Below are positions 10,351 to 24,110 of a stretch of 64,000 nt of DNA, piece after piece. Both the position numbers and the translations under genes were made by a program. Source of the DNA: Rapana venosa (Eukaryota; Mollusca; Gastropoda; Neogastropoda; Muricidae). The stretch is from contig CM054159.1 of assembly GCA_028751875.1 (NCBI GenBank), positions 637,613 to 701,612 of the forward strand. The letters run 5' to 3'. Position 1 is the stretch's first letter, and every line of letters starts with the position of its first letter. The notes below the pieces were generated by a model that ran no database searches, had not been told where the DNA came from, and saw only the letters and a program-made list of their open reading frames with translations.

Positions 10351-10850
10351 NNNNNNNNNNNNNNNNNNNNNNNNNNNNNNNNNNNNNNNNNNNNNNNNNN
10401 NNNNNNNNNNNNNNNNNNNNNNNNNNNNNNNNNNNNNNNNNNNNNNNNNNNNNNNNNNNNNNNNNNNNNNNNNNNNNNNNNNNNNNNNNNNNNNNNNNNN
10501 NNNNNNNNNNNNNNNNNNNNNNNNNNNNNNNNNNNNNNNNNNNNNNNNNNNNNNNNNNNNNNNNNNNNNNNNNNNNNNNNNNNNNNNNNNNNNNNNNNNN
10601 NNNNNNNNNNNNNNNNNNNNNNNNNNNNNNNNNNNNNNNNNNNNNNNNNNNNNNNNNNNNNNNNNNNNNNNNNNNNNNNNNNNNNNNNNNNNNNNNNNNN
10701 NNNNNNNNNNNNNNNNNNNNNNNNNNNNNNNNNNNNNNNNNNNNNNNNNNNNNNNNNNNNNNNNNNNNNNNNNNNNNNNNNNNNNNNNNNNNNNNNNNNN
10801 NNNNNNNNNNNNNNNNNNNNNNNNNNNNNNNNNNNNNNNNNNNNNNNNNN
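10351..10850. other. Assembly gap, 500 N
   Basis: Exactly 500 Ns, the usual fixed-size scaffold gap. The left edge is a GA repeat and the right edge leads into low-quality sequence. Open frames across it are meaningless. Confidence 1.
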
Positions 10851-10917
10851 TTACCTTGGTAATCACTAACCATTATTTTTGTACTTTTTTCTTCCACAGA
10901 AAACTGCCTCTGAACTT

Positions 10918-11490
10918 CAATGTGAAAACGATCTTCCGAACATCATCGAAAAACATCAACATGAAACCAAAACCCCCAACTAACATATCTTCAAAAATCA
11001 AATGAACACATCTTCGAAATCAACATGAAAAAGCACTTCAGAACATCAACATGAAAACATTTTCAGAACCAACATGAAAAGCATCTTCAAACATCAACAT
11101 AAAAAGCTTTTCGAACTCAACATGAAAATCTTCAAACATCCAAAAAAAGCATTTTCGAGCTCAACATGAAAAGCCTTCGAACTCATGAAAAGCATCTAGA
11201 ACACAACATGAAAAGATTTTCAAACGCAACAAAAAAAACATCTTCAAACCCGCAACAGAAAAGCATCTTCAGACCTAAAACATGAAAATCTTCAAGCATC
11301 CCCATGAAAACATTTTCAAACTCAACATGAAAAGCTCTTCAAACATCAAATGAAAAAGCATCTTCAGAACATCAACAGAAAAGATCTTGAACACATGAAA
11401 AGCATTTTCAAACAGCAACATAAAAGTATTTTCCCGAAATTGACATAAAAGATCTTCAAAATGGCATGAAAATCCTCTTCAGAAGAAGTC
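10918..11490. repeat. Minisatellite, unit about 26 bp
   Basis: More than 20 degenerate units of the form CATGAAAAGCATCTTCA plus GAACATCAA. Unit length varies from about 22 to 27 bp, mainly through homopolymer changes. Non-coding. Confidence 0.85.
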
Positions 11491-11639
11491 TCAAGACCTT
11501 GGACAGGGGGTACCCCTAACCTCAACATTTAAACCATACGACTTTAAAGGTGATTAGCTGATGCTTGGCAGGGCCTTAGTTTAATTCTTGTTAGAAAATT
11601 TTTGTATTGGTTCTTGTCTTTTGGTTTTAAATGCATTTA

Positions 11640-12130
11640 AAAGTTGGCAACAAGGAAGGGGGAGGATGGTTAAGACTTTTCCCGCCCAAAAAGTTCCAGT
11701 GAGGTTCTAAGTTCAATTCCCAGCCTCGCCCTTTTTCCCACTTTGACGGAAACGAATGAATGCAAAGTCCTTAAATGAAAATATAAAACCAGCCCGTGTG
11801 CGAAAACACGCAGAAAATTTTCCACAAATTAAAAAACCCTTTTGCCGTCGGAAGAGTGGCCATTTCATGTGGGGGGAATGGGTTTTTTCAATTTAAAAAA
11901 CAAAAGCACGCACTAGGGTTGTTTTTAGCACCCCGGGAATTTTGGGAATGCGGCTACCTATTTATTCGGGGGAAAAAAAGGTCGCAAATGCAAAAAACAC
12001 ACCATTAGTGAAACTCAAGCCTAGCCCCAAAGGACAGGCAAAAAACAGGCTTATCCTGCCAGTTTTTTCCCCCAGCATTGAACCCGTCATGCCCATTTTG
12101 TTAAATTTTTGTTAAAATAAAAATTTTCAA
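11640..12130 (+). mobile_element. tRNA-derived SINE, degraded
   Basis: A tRNA-like head with AGTTCAATTCCCAGC as a B-box match near 11710 is followed by body landmarks related to S1: GTGTGCGAAAACACGCAGAA at about 11798 and CGTCGGAAGAGTGGCCATTT near 11847. The 3' part is poorly preserved. The quality of this stretch is low. Confidence 0.6.
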
Positions 12131-12466
12131 AAGTATATGAAAGTTAATTAAATTTTAAAACACCCCTTATCAACTCTTTTAAGTTGTTTTTTCGGGTATT
12201 ACATTTCCTATTTTTTAGTTATTCAAAGTATAAACCTCTTCGGACATTTTGGTCAATTTTAAAAATTAAAGTTTGTGTCCGAATTTGGGGTTATATTAAC
12301 ATTATTCCCTTGTCTTTCATCCTCCTGTGGGTTTTTTCTTCTTTTGACAACTCGTCCACTTTTCAACGCGCTGTAAAACTTTGCTAGTTCTCTGTAGGAA
12401 GTAGGTGGTTTTCCCTTTGGTCTTTGTCCCTATTTTGCCCTGGGTCCAGTCTTCAGACATGGCAGC
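12131..12466. other. AT-rich DNA, nothing recognised
   Basis: Between a SINE remnant and a minisatellite. A short open frame at 12184-12387 has no recognisable features and is probably chance. Confidence 0.4.
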
Positions 12467-12770
12467 CCCTGATGTCTGATAACAGTCCCGTTTTCATTAC
12501 ATGAAGCTCTGAGTCTGTTAATGTTCCACAATATTTTTAAGACGCTCTGATGTCTGATAATGTGTCCCAATTTTTCATTACATGACGCTCTGAGTCTAAA
12601 ATGTGCCACAAATTTCTTTACTACAGCCTGATGCTCCGGCATGTCCAAAAATTTCATTACTACAGCTTGAGTCCCTAACATGTCCAATTTTTCTTTACAG
12701 AAGCTTGAGTCTCCGAATTCCCAATATTTCTTACTACAGCTCTGATGTCTCCGAGCATGTCCACAATATT
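12467..12770. repeat. Minisatellite, about eight units of 36-43 bp
   Basis: Units begin CTCTGATGTCT or CTTGAGTCT, contain ATGTCCACAATAT-like sequence and end TTACTACAG. Eight consecutive units can be delimited. The open frame antisense to it (12430-12687) merely reads the repeat. Confidence 0.85.
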
Positions 12771-13077
12771 AAATTAAGTTTTTTTCAACCAACCGTTTTC
12801 CAAACTGCTTTGGTTGGTTTGTTTTGGGTCAAGCTTACTTTATGGTCCCCCTATAGTTCAACACATCTCGTCTTTCCATTCGTTTTCCCTCTGCAGTTTT
12901 GAGCCCCTCCTTTCTTTTATTCAAAACAATGATAAAAATTAGTTTCCCCACTCGCTCAGGTTTGGGCTCTTTTAATGACACAAAAGGAAAAAAAAGGTTT
13001 CCTGTATCTTTACCTGGGTTTCGTAACACACCCAAAAATTTTTCTTCTGCTGCTGGGGATCCCGGAGGGCCAGGTCA
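12771..13077. other. Unannotated DNA between minisatellites
   Basis: No transposon, RNA or exon landmark seen. Homopolymer-rich. Confidence 0.4.
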
Positions 13078-14045
13078 GAAACATAATGCACAGAGGTCAA
13101 AAAATAACACACACAAGAAGTAAAAAAAATAACACACCGGGAAAAAAAAACAAAAAAACCACACACAGGGGTTTTAAAAAACATAACACACACACATAAA
13201 AAACATAACCCACCCCAGAGGAAAAAAACATAACACACACAGAGGTCAAAAACAAACACACAGAAGTAAAAAAATAACACACACAAAGGGAAAAAAATAA
13301 ACACAAATGGGTAAAAAATTAACACACACACAGGTAAAAAAAAATAACACACAACAGAGGTCAAAAACATAACACACACACCAGGGGTCAAAATATAACA
13401 CACCACAGGGGTCAAAAACAAAACACACACAAAGGTCAAAAACATAGCACACACTAGGGGAAAAAAAACATAACACACAGAGGTCAAAAACAAAACACAC
13501 ACAGAGGTCAAAAACATAACACCACAAAGGGGTCAAAAACATAAAACAACCGAGGGCAAAAACATAACACACACAGAGGTAAAAAACAAAAACACACACA
13601 GAGGTCATAAAAAACATAACACACATAAGGAAAAAAATATAACACACCAGAGGTCAAAAACTACAACACAGAGGTCAAAAACCACACACATAACACTCAG
13701 GTCAAAACATCAAAAACATAAAACACAGGTAAAAAACTAACGGGGACACGTCAAAAACTAAAAGGAACGGGTCAAAAACTCACACCAGGCAAAACTCACA
13801 GGCAAAAAATAACCATAAAACACACGAGGAAAAAACTAACACCCACACGGGGAAAAACATAAACACACACACAGGTCAAAAAAAAACCCCACACACAGGT
13901 GAAAAACGTAACACAGGTCAAAACGTAACACACACACGGGTGAAAAAGTAAAAAGGTCAAAAACAAAACAACACACGTAAAAAAAAAACACTCACAGGAA
14001 AAAAACATAACACACGTCAAAAACAAAACACACACATCATAGGAC
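13078..14045. repeat. Minisatellite, unit about 24 bp
   Basis: About 35-40 units of the form ACATAACACACACAGAGGTC followed by AAAA. Unit length varies. Open frames on the minus strand here (132-181 codons, rich in Cys, Val and Phe) are translations of the repeat and not a protein. Confidence 0.9.
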
Positions 14046-14604
14046 AAAAATCTGTTTAGATTGTTGCAAGAGAAATGAAAAAATTTCATCATTGCTTTAA
14101 CGCCAGCATAGAACCATCCCTTCCCCAAAAACAGTTTCCTATTCTTATCGGAAAAGCTCGTCCCAAAAACTGTGCAACACCACTCCCCCAATAAAAATAT
14201 TTGGGTAGAGGTTTATAAATGGGGCCTCATTTGTGGGTTAAAAAAATTTCTACAGTGGTCTCACCATTTAAAGTTGCGAATTAGCATTTTACTCAAAAAA
14301 ATAGATTTTAAAATTCCCCTGGTTTGTGTTTCGATTTGCGAAAATATAGTGCTCAAGATGAGTCTGAAAAAACCTTGTATTTTTCCCCCATCTCTTTATC
14401 CGGGAGTCTGTTCCCTTACTTTCACACTTAACCCAACCCCCGGGTTTTTGCCCCATGCCGCCCAAACCGTTAACCACCACCATCTGGTTCGCCTTAACCC
14501 CAAAAACTCTGACCTGACTCTTTTCGCGGTTTTAAAGGGGGAAGCGGCGTAAAAGGGAACAGCGTGGGGGACAAGTGGGGTGTGGGCGTAATACCGTTCA
14601 ACAT
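14046..14604. other. Unannotated DNA, low quality
   Basis: Weakly structured, possibly a very degraded SINE around 14390-14570 (GTTAACCACCACCATCTGG). Not strong enough to call. Confidence 0.3.
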
Positions 14605-14800
14605 TGTATTCTGGAGATTTTTTTGATGGTAAAAGATTTGAAAAGAAAAACGGTTGGAAAAAACAAGGGGTTGAAAAATTTTGTGATCGTAAAGCATTTG
14701 TACTAAAAGAAAGTCTTGTTGAAAAAACAAGGCAGGAAGAGTTTGAGATGGGGAAGCACTTGTAAAAGAAAAACGGCTTTTTGAAAAAACAAGGCAGTCT
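14605..14800. repeat. Short minisatellite, about three units of roughly 62 bp
   Basis: Repeated blocks GTTGAAAAAACAAGG and GTAAAGCATTTGTA alternate three times. Overlapping minus-strand frames are repeat translations. Confidence 0.7.
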
Positions 14801-14954
14801 GAAAAAGCCCTTTGTGGGGGTAGTACTGGGAAAAAAGTGCGTACATAAGTGGGGACAGCCAGTTTTTAAAATCTGTAATGTCAAGATTTTGCAAAATGTT
14901 TCAAATTTCTCGTTAAAAAAGTTTAATAGCTTTGGCTCCCTTAGATGACTTTGG

Positions 14955-15715
14955 AGATTTGTGACACCCCTATGTCATGAAAACATGATAAACTACAAGC
15001 CGCAGCAAGCGTGATAGGGCACAAATTACCACAACAGTGATGGCTACAACCCCAAAACAGTGAAGGATACAACACCACAGCACACAGTGTAGGACTACAA
15101 TTTCCAAAAAGCACAGCATTGATAGAAACAATTACCACGCACAGCGTGAAGGACTACAAACCACACACAGCAGTTAGGACTACAAACACCACGCCAGCGT
15201 GATAGGACTTCAATACCACAGCACAGCAGTGATAGGATTTAAACACCACAGCACAGCAGTGAAGACTACAATCCACCCAACACAGCGGATAGAACTACAA
15301 TCACAACCGCGTGAAGGCACAATCACCACAGCCACGTAAGAACTACAATCCCACAGCACAGCGGGGTAGAACTAAATCACCCCCAGCACAGCAGGAAGGA
15401 AACCCAACACCACAGCACAGCAGTGAAGAACACAACACCACAGCACAGCGTGAAAGAACTACAATCACCACAGACAGCAGGATAGACCAATTCCCCAGCA
15501 GTGAAGGACTCAATTACCACAGCACGCAGTGATGGACTACAACACCACAGCACAGCAGTGATAACTTCAATCACCACGCCCGCAGGATGGACTACAATCC
15601 CACAGCAGTGATAGGATACAAACACCACAGCAGTGATGGACTACAATTACCCACAGCCAAAACAGTGATAAACTAAATTTCCACAGCACAGCGTGATAGG
15701 CCCGCAAAAAACCCA
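14955..15715. repeat. Minisatellite, unit about 30 bp
   Basis: About 25 units of the form GTGATAGGACTACAA plus CACCACAGCACAGCA. Frequent dropped bases look like consensus error. Open frames on both strands translate the repeat. Confidence 0.9.
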
Positions 15716-17690
15716 GCACCACAAAATTTTCCTCCACTGAGGATTTAGTACCAACCCCCCATGAAATTTTCAATTTTTTTTCCAAACCCCCCAGGTTTTA
15801 AACCCCCGGGTTTTTGTCATGTCTCCTTTTATTTTTTTTCTTATCAGAGTTTGGGGGTTTTTCTTTTTCTGTAACAATTCCCTTTTGTCTTTTTACCTGC
15901 GCTGTGCTTTTTTTTCCCAGTTTAAAAGAACGCATTTTTGCCCCTTCTTTTTTTTTCGAGTGTTCTTTTTTCTTTTTTGAATTTTTTGTAAAGGGGTTTT
16001 TTCTCCAAAAAGTAGTAATGAACGGTTTTGGTTTTTTGTGCTTTCCAAATTCCCCTTTTCATGGGCATCTCTGATTAGGGGGCACAATTTTTTATTTTTT
16101 GGGACTTTTTTTCTGAACACCTTGAAATCCCCTTTGGCGTGTTTCTTTAGGAAGTGGGGGCCCCCTCCCCTTGTTTTTCCCCAGCCTGGGGGTCGTTATC
16201 GGTCCCTTCCCAACAATTCATTTTTTTCCTACCCAGGTTTAAAACCTTGAGTCGGCTTTTCCCCTTTACTTTTTTAAAATAAAAGTAAACTTTTTATTTT
16301 TTTTTTTTTACCGGGAAAGGAACCTTTTCTTCCATAAAAAAGAAAGGCCCAATTTTTTTCCTTTTTAAATTTTGAGACGCAAATTTTTGAAATTTTTTCT
16401 AAATGGATGGACTTTTTTTTTTGCAAAAATCTTTTTTTAATTTTTTGGACATGACACAAATTTGGGCCAAATTTTTTAAAAAATTAAAACTTTAAACCCA
16501 GTGGGGTGTTCATCAGGAAGTAGGGAAAAAACCCCAACCAAAACCCATTTTTTTAACCCAAAACGGAAAAACTTTGGGGTTTTTCGGTTTCGCCGACAAC
16601 CAAAACCAATTTTTTAAAAACAAACTTAGACTTTTTTCCCCCCACAAAAAAAATTTTTAAATTTTTTTAAAAAAAAAAAAAAATAAAACCTTTCACCCCC
16701 TTAAAAAGGTGAATTTTTAACCGTGCTTTTAAAAGGGGCAGAAATTTTTTCCGCCCAACCGGGGCCCCGAATCGCCCCCAAAAATTTCAAAGGCAACGCC
16801 AAATTATAATTAAAATTAAAAAAATTTAAAAAGTTGTGGGGTCTTTCGGTGAAAAATTCCCTTTTTTTTTTTTAAAAAAAAAAATTTTGGGGGGCCCCCC
16901 TCCACCACCAAAAACCTTTGTTTTGGGAAACGAAAAATTTGTAAAAATCTGACCCGGGGGGAAAGTTTGTTTTCTTATCTTTCCGTTGTCTAACTCTTTT
17001 TCGAGGCTAAAAACCCCCCACCGGGTTTTAGTGAAAAAAATTACAACAATTTGATTTGTTCCGGTTTCTTTTATTGGTTTTAAAAAAAAAAATATTTTTT
17101 TAAACCCAACAATATCTTGGGGTTTCCCTGAGATTAGACAAACTTTCCTTTTTTTAAAATTTTACCTTTTTCTTGGCCGCTTTAAAACTCTTTTCCCCCC
17201 AAGGCAAATTATTAAACCCTCTTGTCTTTCAGGGAACTTAAAACTTTTATTTGCACAAAATTTTTTATTTATTTTTTTTTTGTGCGAAAAAAAAACTTGA
17301 ACCCCCCGAAGGAGTTTGTACACCTTTTTAAAAAAATTTTTACATCGCTTGAAAGGGGCCCATTTGGGCCGAAATTTTTAAGAACTGTTTTTTGGGGAGA
17401 AAATTACTTCCATTGAAAAAAATTTCTTTTTTGTTGTTTTTTTTCAGTTGGCGTAACAATAACTCAAATGATTTTTAATTTTTTAATTCCCCATCTTCCC
17501 GCCTTTCCCCCAATTTTAAGAAATTTTTCCCCGGGGGTTTAAAATTGCGTCCTTGAAACTTTTCAAGCTTTTTTCTATTTTTTACCCTATTTTTTTTTTC
17601 TCTTTTTTCTTTTTCTTCATTTTTTTTTTTCCCTCCCTTCTGTTTTTTTTTCATCATTGTTGATCTTAATAAACCCCCACAATGTATTTA
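15716..17690. other. Homopolymer-stretched AT-rich sequence, nothing recognised
   Basis: Dominated by runs of T, A, C and G of 4-10 bases. No landmark of any repeat family or exon. The frames here are artefacts of such runs. Probably unpolished consensus. Confidence 0.5.
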
Positions 17691-20600
17691 ATGTTGGGTT
17701 TTCATTAAGCCTAACATTATGTAGATGTAAAGATTTGCTTGTAACCCAAGTGGTATCTTGTGTTGCCCCAAAAAAATTTTTTTCTTACCTCATCAAAGTG
17801 TTGATATGGTAAATAGCCGGGGCATAGCTTGATTTGGCTGTCCCCTATAGTCATGATAAATTTTTAAATCCCGGGATTTATGAACCTCTCATTTAATCGG
17901 GAAAAGGGGGGGCTGGTTCTTCAAAAGCTTTTAATATTCCTTTTAATGATTTTGGCCGTGTGTTCAGTTTTAGTTCCCCCAGTATCTGCTTTACCTTCTT
18001 TAAGTGTTTGGTTTAAGCATCTTTCAAAATAAATAGCAGCCTTACTGTTTTGCTGTGCAATCAAGCGTGCAAGCCGGGTGATTGGACAAATCTACCTAAA
18101 GTTATAGATTTTTTTGTTTTTTGCGTGGGGCGTCATGATGTAAAACACGGCCTTTTATTAAAGGTTACTCAATGACATTGTTCTGATGCACCCGTAGAAG
18201 CTTGGAGGCTGAGCAGTTCAAGTCAAGAGAATACAAAAACCTTTCCCAAAAGGCTTTTGCAGGCACATCTTTTTTCTTTTCCCCTTATCACAAAACCTAC
18301 CTGTGTTTTAGTCCCTCTCATCCTGATGCCTTATAAATAAGATACTTTTTTTCTTTGTCTCATAAATCAGTATAGACAAGAATTTCAGATTTTTCAATGA
18401 AGTATTCTCTGCCTTCACTTGCACAATCTTTTTTATAATACCCTTCCTAAGTTTGCTACCACCCCTTTTATTTTATCATCTTCAACTCTAGTTCAATCGA
18501 AAAGAAAGCCTGTGTCCCGGGAACAATGACACATTTTTTCCTAAATTTGGGAAACCTAAATCAGAATCTGATTTTTCATAAATATAAAAGGGGTTTTTTT
18601 GTAATAACGTTTGACTGTCGTTCCTTTTTCCCTAAGGGTTTTTTTTAAACTCTGTATGGAAAAAGGGTTCTCCAAATATTTGTTGCCCCATCTTTTTAAA
18701 AGTAGCAAAAAAAAAAAACAATAATAATAAAATGGGATATGATAAAATGGTATGTGTTTACCCCGGCTGATGATAGGGGAAGCAACAGCATCTGTAGCAC
18801 CCTTTCATTCGCGAAGAAAATTTTTAAAAAGCAGAGTTAAGATTTCACACAATTTTTGGGGGACAACCAACCCCAGAAAACTAACCAAGACTTTTAAAAT
18901 TGGCAACAAAGACAACTGTTGCTGAAACGAAACAGGAAAAAAGGTTTTTTTAAAAAAAGAAAAATAACCCCCATCAGTTTTTAAAACAAAAAATTACACT
19001 CAAGCAGAGACTAAGGTTGCTTTCGAGAAAATTGGGTTTTTCGGATTCATACTATAGCAGATTTCTACACAACTGTTGCCTACTACAAAAGGAACAAAAC
19101 ATACCAACAAACATTGAAAGTTCCCTTGAAGACCTAGCACAGTTGGCAAAACAACAACTGAAACTATTCTAGATTTGGAAACTACTTCACCAAGCAGACA
19201 AAGACACAGCACTGAAAAACAAAATGATAAACCCCTACCCATGCGAGAAAAAAATGGGGCCGTCAAGCACTACGAGTATTAGAGGGAACTGGCAAATAAT
19301 TTAGAAAAAGCTAGGGCGATTTAATCAGCATAGAACTAAAAAAGGGGCAGAACTAGCAAACCCAGATGATGCAAACCTTGTAAGGAAGAAAAGAAAGAAC
19401 ACACAGGTCAAAAAAAATCTGCAGATGAACCCCTGCAAGTTTAAAGGGGCCCTTAAACAATAAAGAGAACAACTAGATCTCGTTTAACAAAAAAAAGAAA
19501 CAATACACCGAATTTTTAAAAAAATAAACACTAGCCGAAAAAACCCGTACACTTTTTCGCGACAAGGCATAACACTTGCCCGTATATTACAGCATTAGGT
19601 TTCGCTATTAGCACATTTGTAAAAGCGCTGACAGGAAGCAAAACTTCCGCCACACCACCACTACCCCCTTTCCCCCGCCCCCACGGCACACCTGGGTTGA
19701 AACAACTCGGTCACTTGCTGACTACAAAAAAAATTACCTACAAAGCGGAAGTACTTCCGGCAAAATCGGCTCTGTTGTTACTGGTATTTCAACAGCAGGA
19801 AAATTTTGGGGTTTGGAAAATTTATGGGCAAGGTTTTTTTTGGGGGCTTTTCAAAAAAAAATAAGGGGCCTTTTCTCTCTTAAAAGAGCTTTTCAATATG
19901 TGCCGGTTAAAAAAATTTTTTTTGGTTTTTTGCCCCATTTATAAAAATTGACGCTTCTAAAAATTTCATGCACAGGCTTACTCACTTTCGCACGGGCTTT
20001 AAATTTTTCCCGGGGTTTTTGATTTTTCTTTTTTCCATCTTACTTTTTCCCCCATTTTTTTGTTTTTTTTTTAAAAACTTTTTTTGTAACTCTATTGGGT
20101 AGATAAAGTTGCCCGCAAAGTCTACCTTAACCTAGCATAGGGAAGAACATTTTGATAAGGGGTTTAAATACTAGCGGGGCAAGTCAACAGCGAATTAAGC
20201 TGCTCAAGATTTGCAAAAACGGCTTAGGGGGCGCTTCAAACCCACCTCCATAACTTTAAAAACTTGATCTTGTTGTGGCCTGTGCACCAAGCAACACCAT
20301 AAAAAATTTCTAACCCGGTCAAAAATCCTCTAACCCCGGCCGTTAATCCTTCCTCTTATAAAGAAGAAAAAGTTTCCCATGCATTTACAGTTTTTGTTCA
20401 ACTGAACCAAATGTATAAAAGGGCCGGTTTTCGGATGTATAGGTGGACCTAAAAAAAACCTCGACCCCAAAAACCAAAAACAAAATCCCCTAAAACCCTT
20501 CCAATACGCCCCCCATCCATGATTTTTATCCTCTTCTTGTCTAATCGTTTTAATAAATTTTAAACTCATTGAAAAACCCATACCCTTCGTTAACCACTAA

Positions 20601-23600
20601 AAATTGAAGCACCCATGAAACAACTTGTCCGATAAACAGCCCAAAACTGATGAAACACAGAAACCCTGACACAGACTTAAATTTGGGGATTTTTCAGGGA
20701 AAACAAAAACCCCCAAGCCCCATTGAAGGGGGATGCCAAAATTTAAGTGTTTTGGTCTGGGGAAAATTTCCCGCGGAAGAAAATTTTTTTTAAGGGGGTT
20801 TTAAATTTTTAAATTTTAAATTTTCACAAAAAGGTACTCTGAAAGCAATATCAAAACTTATTAAATTTTTTCCCTTTTAATTTCAAACAAACCCTCAAAA
20901 ACATCACTCCCCTTAAAATTTTAAAACCCCCCTTATTTTTAATTTTATTTGTAAAATAAAATTTAAACACAAAACAAACACCCCTCCCCATGCCCCCCCC
21001 CCTGTTAAAACCCATTCCTGTTTACAAACCGCTGCCCCAAAATTGGTTGCCTGCTGAACTTCAAAAAGAAAATCGGACAAAACATGCCACAAAAAGGTAA
21101 AAATTTCCTAACCTAAAAAACTTAAGGGCAAGCAAGTTCCCCGGAATGAAGGGCCCCTTGTCCACTCATTCCAAGCAAAACTCCCCCTTTTTTAAACCCT
21201 TTAAACCCCCCAAAAAAAAATACACAAAAAACTGCGGGGTTTAAAAATTTTCTTTATTTTTAGAAAAAAAAATGGGGAAAAACCCCATTAAAGGGTAAAC
21301 CTTTTTTTTTCACCGTCCTATAAGGCCACCAAAAAAGGGGAAAGGCTTTTTTCCCCCCCCTTCTGATTCCAAGAATTTGAGAAGATGGAAAGGGAAGACT
21401 TTTTCAAATATTCAAAGAGCTAGAAAAGGTTTAAAAACCCTCTGTTTCCTAAACAAAAACATTGCGAAAAAATTTACTATAATTAAAATAAAAAAAATTA
21501 AATTTAAAAAGAAACCCATGTAGCTTTAATAAGGCCCCTAAAAAAAACTAGATTAAAGTTTGGTAGTCCAAAATTTAAAAGGGGGGAAGGGAATTTTTTT
21601 TGGATAAAGGGGAAAACCAGGTAAAAATAAAAAAGCAAAAATCCTTTTTTTTAAAAATAAAGCTTTTTTGAAAGGAACAAGGAAATTGTTTTATAAAAAG
21701 ACCAAAAAAACAAAAAACATTCAACCAAACATGCTACAATTTTTTTTTCCATACCTCCAGGGGCCCCAGAACTTGTGTTCGGGGCCAGAAAACAACCCTC
21801 CTTCTGTCAAAAAATGGGAAAAAAAATTACATTACGAAAAGACTCGAAAAAAGTCGGAAACCCCAACCAATTGAAAAATTCCTTATTTTCCCGGAAAAAC
21901 CCCGGGTGGCTTTAAGGGAAAAATTTTTCCGTTATGGGGGGTTCAAAAAAAAAAAAAAATTTTAAAAAAAAAAAAAAAAAAAAAAAACTTCTCCTAGCCC
22001 CACCACAGCAACCCAATTAGAAACCCCTCAATCTACACCACTTTGACCTCTTTGCATCTTTTACCAAAAGTTGTACTGCCCGAAAAAAATTACAAGTTTA
22101 CTGATTGAATACCAATAAAAATTACACCACTTTTTTAAACAGTATAAGAAGAAGATACGACCGCAAATATCCAAATTTCCCATGCACCAATCCTGAACCT
22201 CTTAATGAAATGAAAATCCCTTTTCGTTTGAAAACTTTACACAGAGGAGCATGACATTGAGAAACAACTAGAAAATATAAAAAAAATCAGGCAAGGAAGA
22301 TCAGATTTACTATTTTAGCTCTATTACACAGGTCGCAACTCTGTCTACACCCGCAGCAGGAACAGCATTGCCCTTTTGGCTACGGGAATTGCTCTCCTCA
22401 TCTTAGCTTTGGGGGCCTGTTTAAATAACAGCAGGGCCTTTTCTTTTTCACATCAGTCTTTTCAAAGAAGGTTGTGGGAAACTAAAAAACATGATGCTTT
22501 GTTGCTTGACTTAAGCAAAGCTAAGTCATTCGATCATTATTAGCAAAGCTTAACAGATTCCCCCAAAACAAAAGGGTTCAAAACGTCTTAGGGTGACTAC
22601 GGACTACAAGCTCAAAAGTTCGACCTCCAAACAAAAAAACAAAAACTAATCCGTGGACATTGACTCAATAAAAAAGGAATATAAAAAAAAAGGGTATCTG
22701 CTGGCCTGGAGAATTTCCCGAGACTCTATAAGGGCTAAGAATTTCCCGTGGACATTCATGCTTATACCGTAGCAAAAAAAAAAAAACAAGAACCAAATTT
22801 AATTTAAAAATTTTAAATTTAATTTTTTTTTTACTATATGAGTTAGGTTTTTTTTTAGGCTCAGTATGGACAAAGTGTTTCAACAAAAAGCAGGGTTACA
22901 CAAGCGCAAAACGTTGTACAAGCATTCAAAATGAATCGCACAATTAAACCCAAAAAATAACTCGAACCCCCAGTAAGGTGCATTAGTTTCTGAAATTCTA
23001 ACAACCAGCAAACAAAGGGAACAAATGTTATGTGTAACAAAAACAAAAGCACTGAAACCCTTGAAGAGCCAAACCCAAAATGGCAGATGAGATGATGCGC
23101 AACTTGAGTATGCAGCAGAAACACAAGAAAGAGGGGATCAGGGGGACAGTTGGTAATGTTTTTTTTGCATAGAACAAAAGCAAACAAAGTTTTCCCAACC
23201 CCCTTGTTGGTAGAAGTTACATTCCCCTTTCCACCAGAAAAAATTTCAAAGGAACTGTGCTAACATTCAGAACAAAAATGACAAAGGTTTTTTGTGGTGT
23301 TGCTGGTAAATTATTTCATGAAAAAAGAATGCAGAAGTGTCAAACTACATGAACATTTCAACAAGCTCAACTTTTCAGGGTTGCTTTCCCGTTGGAGTGA
23401 AAGAATTGATCCTTGGGGAAATTTAAAACCCCAATCTGTTAATGTGTAACTTGGGATGATGCGGCAGACTTCTTGTGGATTAAGACCGCTTTGGTCTCAA
23501 AAAGGCTCCCCAAAGGTAACCGCAAACCATGTTGTTTTTATTAATCAGCAACGAAGCATCCCACGGGTGGCGGAGCCACGGCTATCACTATACATAATTA

Positions 23601-23870
23601 AACAATGATAGACTAATGGCACGACAACAAAACATCAGACAAACAAGGTTTTGCAGACGGCTTGGTTCGTTTTTCCACTTTGCAGCTGCAGAAAAACACA
23701 GAAATCATTGTAAGACGAGGTGAAGCAATTATGAAATTTTCCACCGAAAACCAGGAAGCAAAGTGTACTTTTTAAGAATAATTAAATGCCCAAAAGGTCC
23801 ATAGTAGTGTACCCGACTTCGAGTCTTCATTGTACCTACAAGGACCACACCGGAACATCACCCCAAAACT
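17691..23870. other. Long AT-rich intergenic or intronic DNA
   Basis: About 6 kb without a recognisable gene or repeat. Quality is fair at 17.7-19.8 and 22-23.9 kb and poor at 19.8-22 kb, with poly(A) runs at about 21947-21985. Small frames such as 19000-19266 and 22861-23187 on the minus strand are hydrophobic and lack motifs or splice context, so I do not call them genes. Confidence 0.5.
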
Positions 23871-23876
23871 ACATTA

Positions 23877-24110
23877 CTCATAATCATAAATTTTTTCCTT
23901 TGCATAATTTTGTTTGATCTGACGGAGGGCCACAGAACCAACTTTGTAAAGAGGACCAACGCAGCTAATTATTTCTTGAACAATAAAGCGAATAAAACCC
24001 CCACTCCGCCTAAATTTACAAGAATTATTATGACAGAGAGGATCAAGCAGTATACCAGCCACACTTGTTGGATTTTTGTAATTTATTGACACCGGATGGT
24101 CAACAATCAA
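23877..24110 (-). other. Unrecognised 78-codon open frame
   Basis: A minus-strand frame of 78 codons in moderately clean sequence with fairly mixed amino-acid composition (for example HPVSINYKNPTSVAG and FIRFIVQEIISCVG). I do not recognise it. It has no signal peptide, and I could not identify splice sites that would make it an exon. It may be a last exon or chance. Confidence 0.15.

Noticed and set aside
10351..10850. Possible centromere or low-complexity meaning of the N run
   Set aside because: Exactly 500 Ns is a conventional scaffold gap size and says nothing about the content.
10108..10897. Open frames of 196-252 codons across the N gap
   Set aside because: They are open only because Ns carry no stop codons.
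12972..13647. Long Cys/Val/Phe-rich minus-strand open frames (up to 181 codons)
   Set aside because: They read straight through a 24-bp minisatellite, so the peptide is only the repeat translated.
19000..19266. Secreted small protein with hydrophobic N-terminus on the minus strand
   Set aside because: The hydrophobic start could mimic a signal peptide, but there is no splice, homology or Cys pattern to support a gene.
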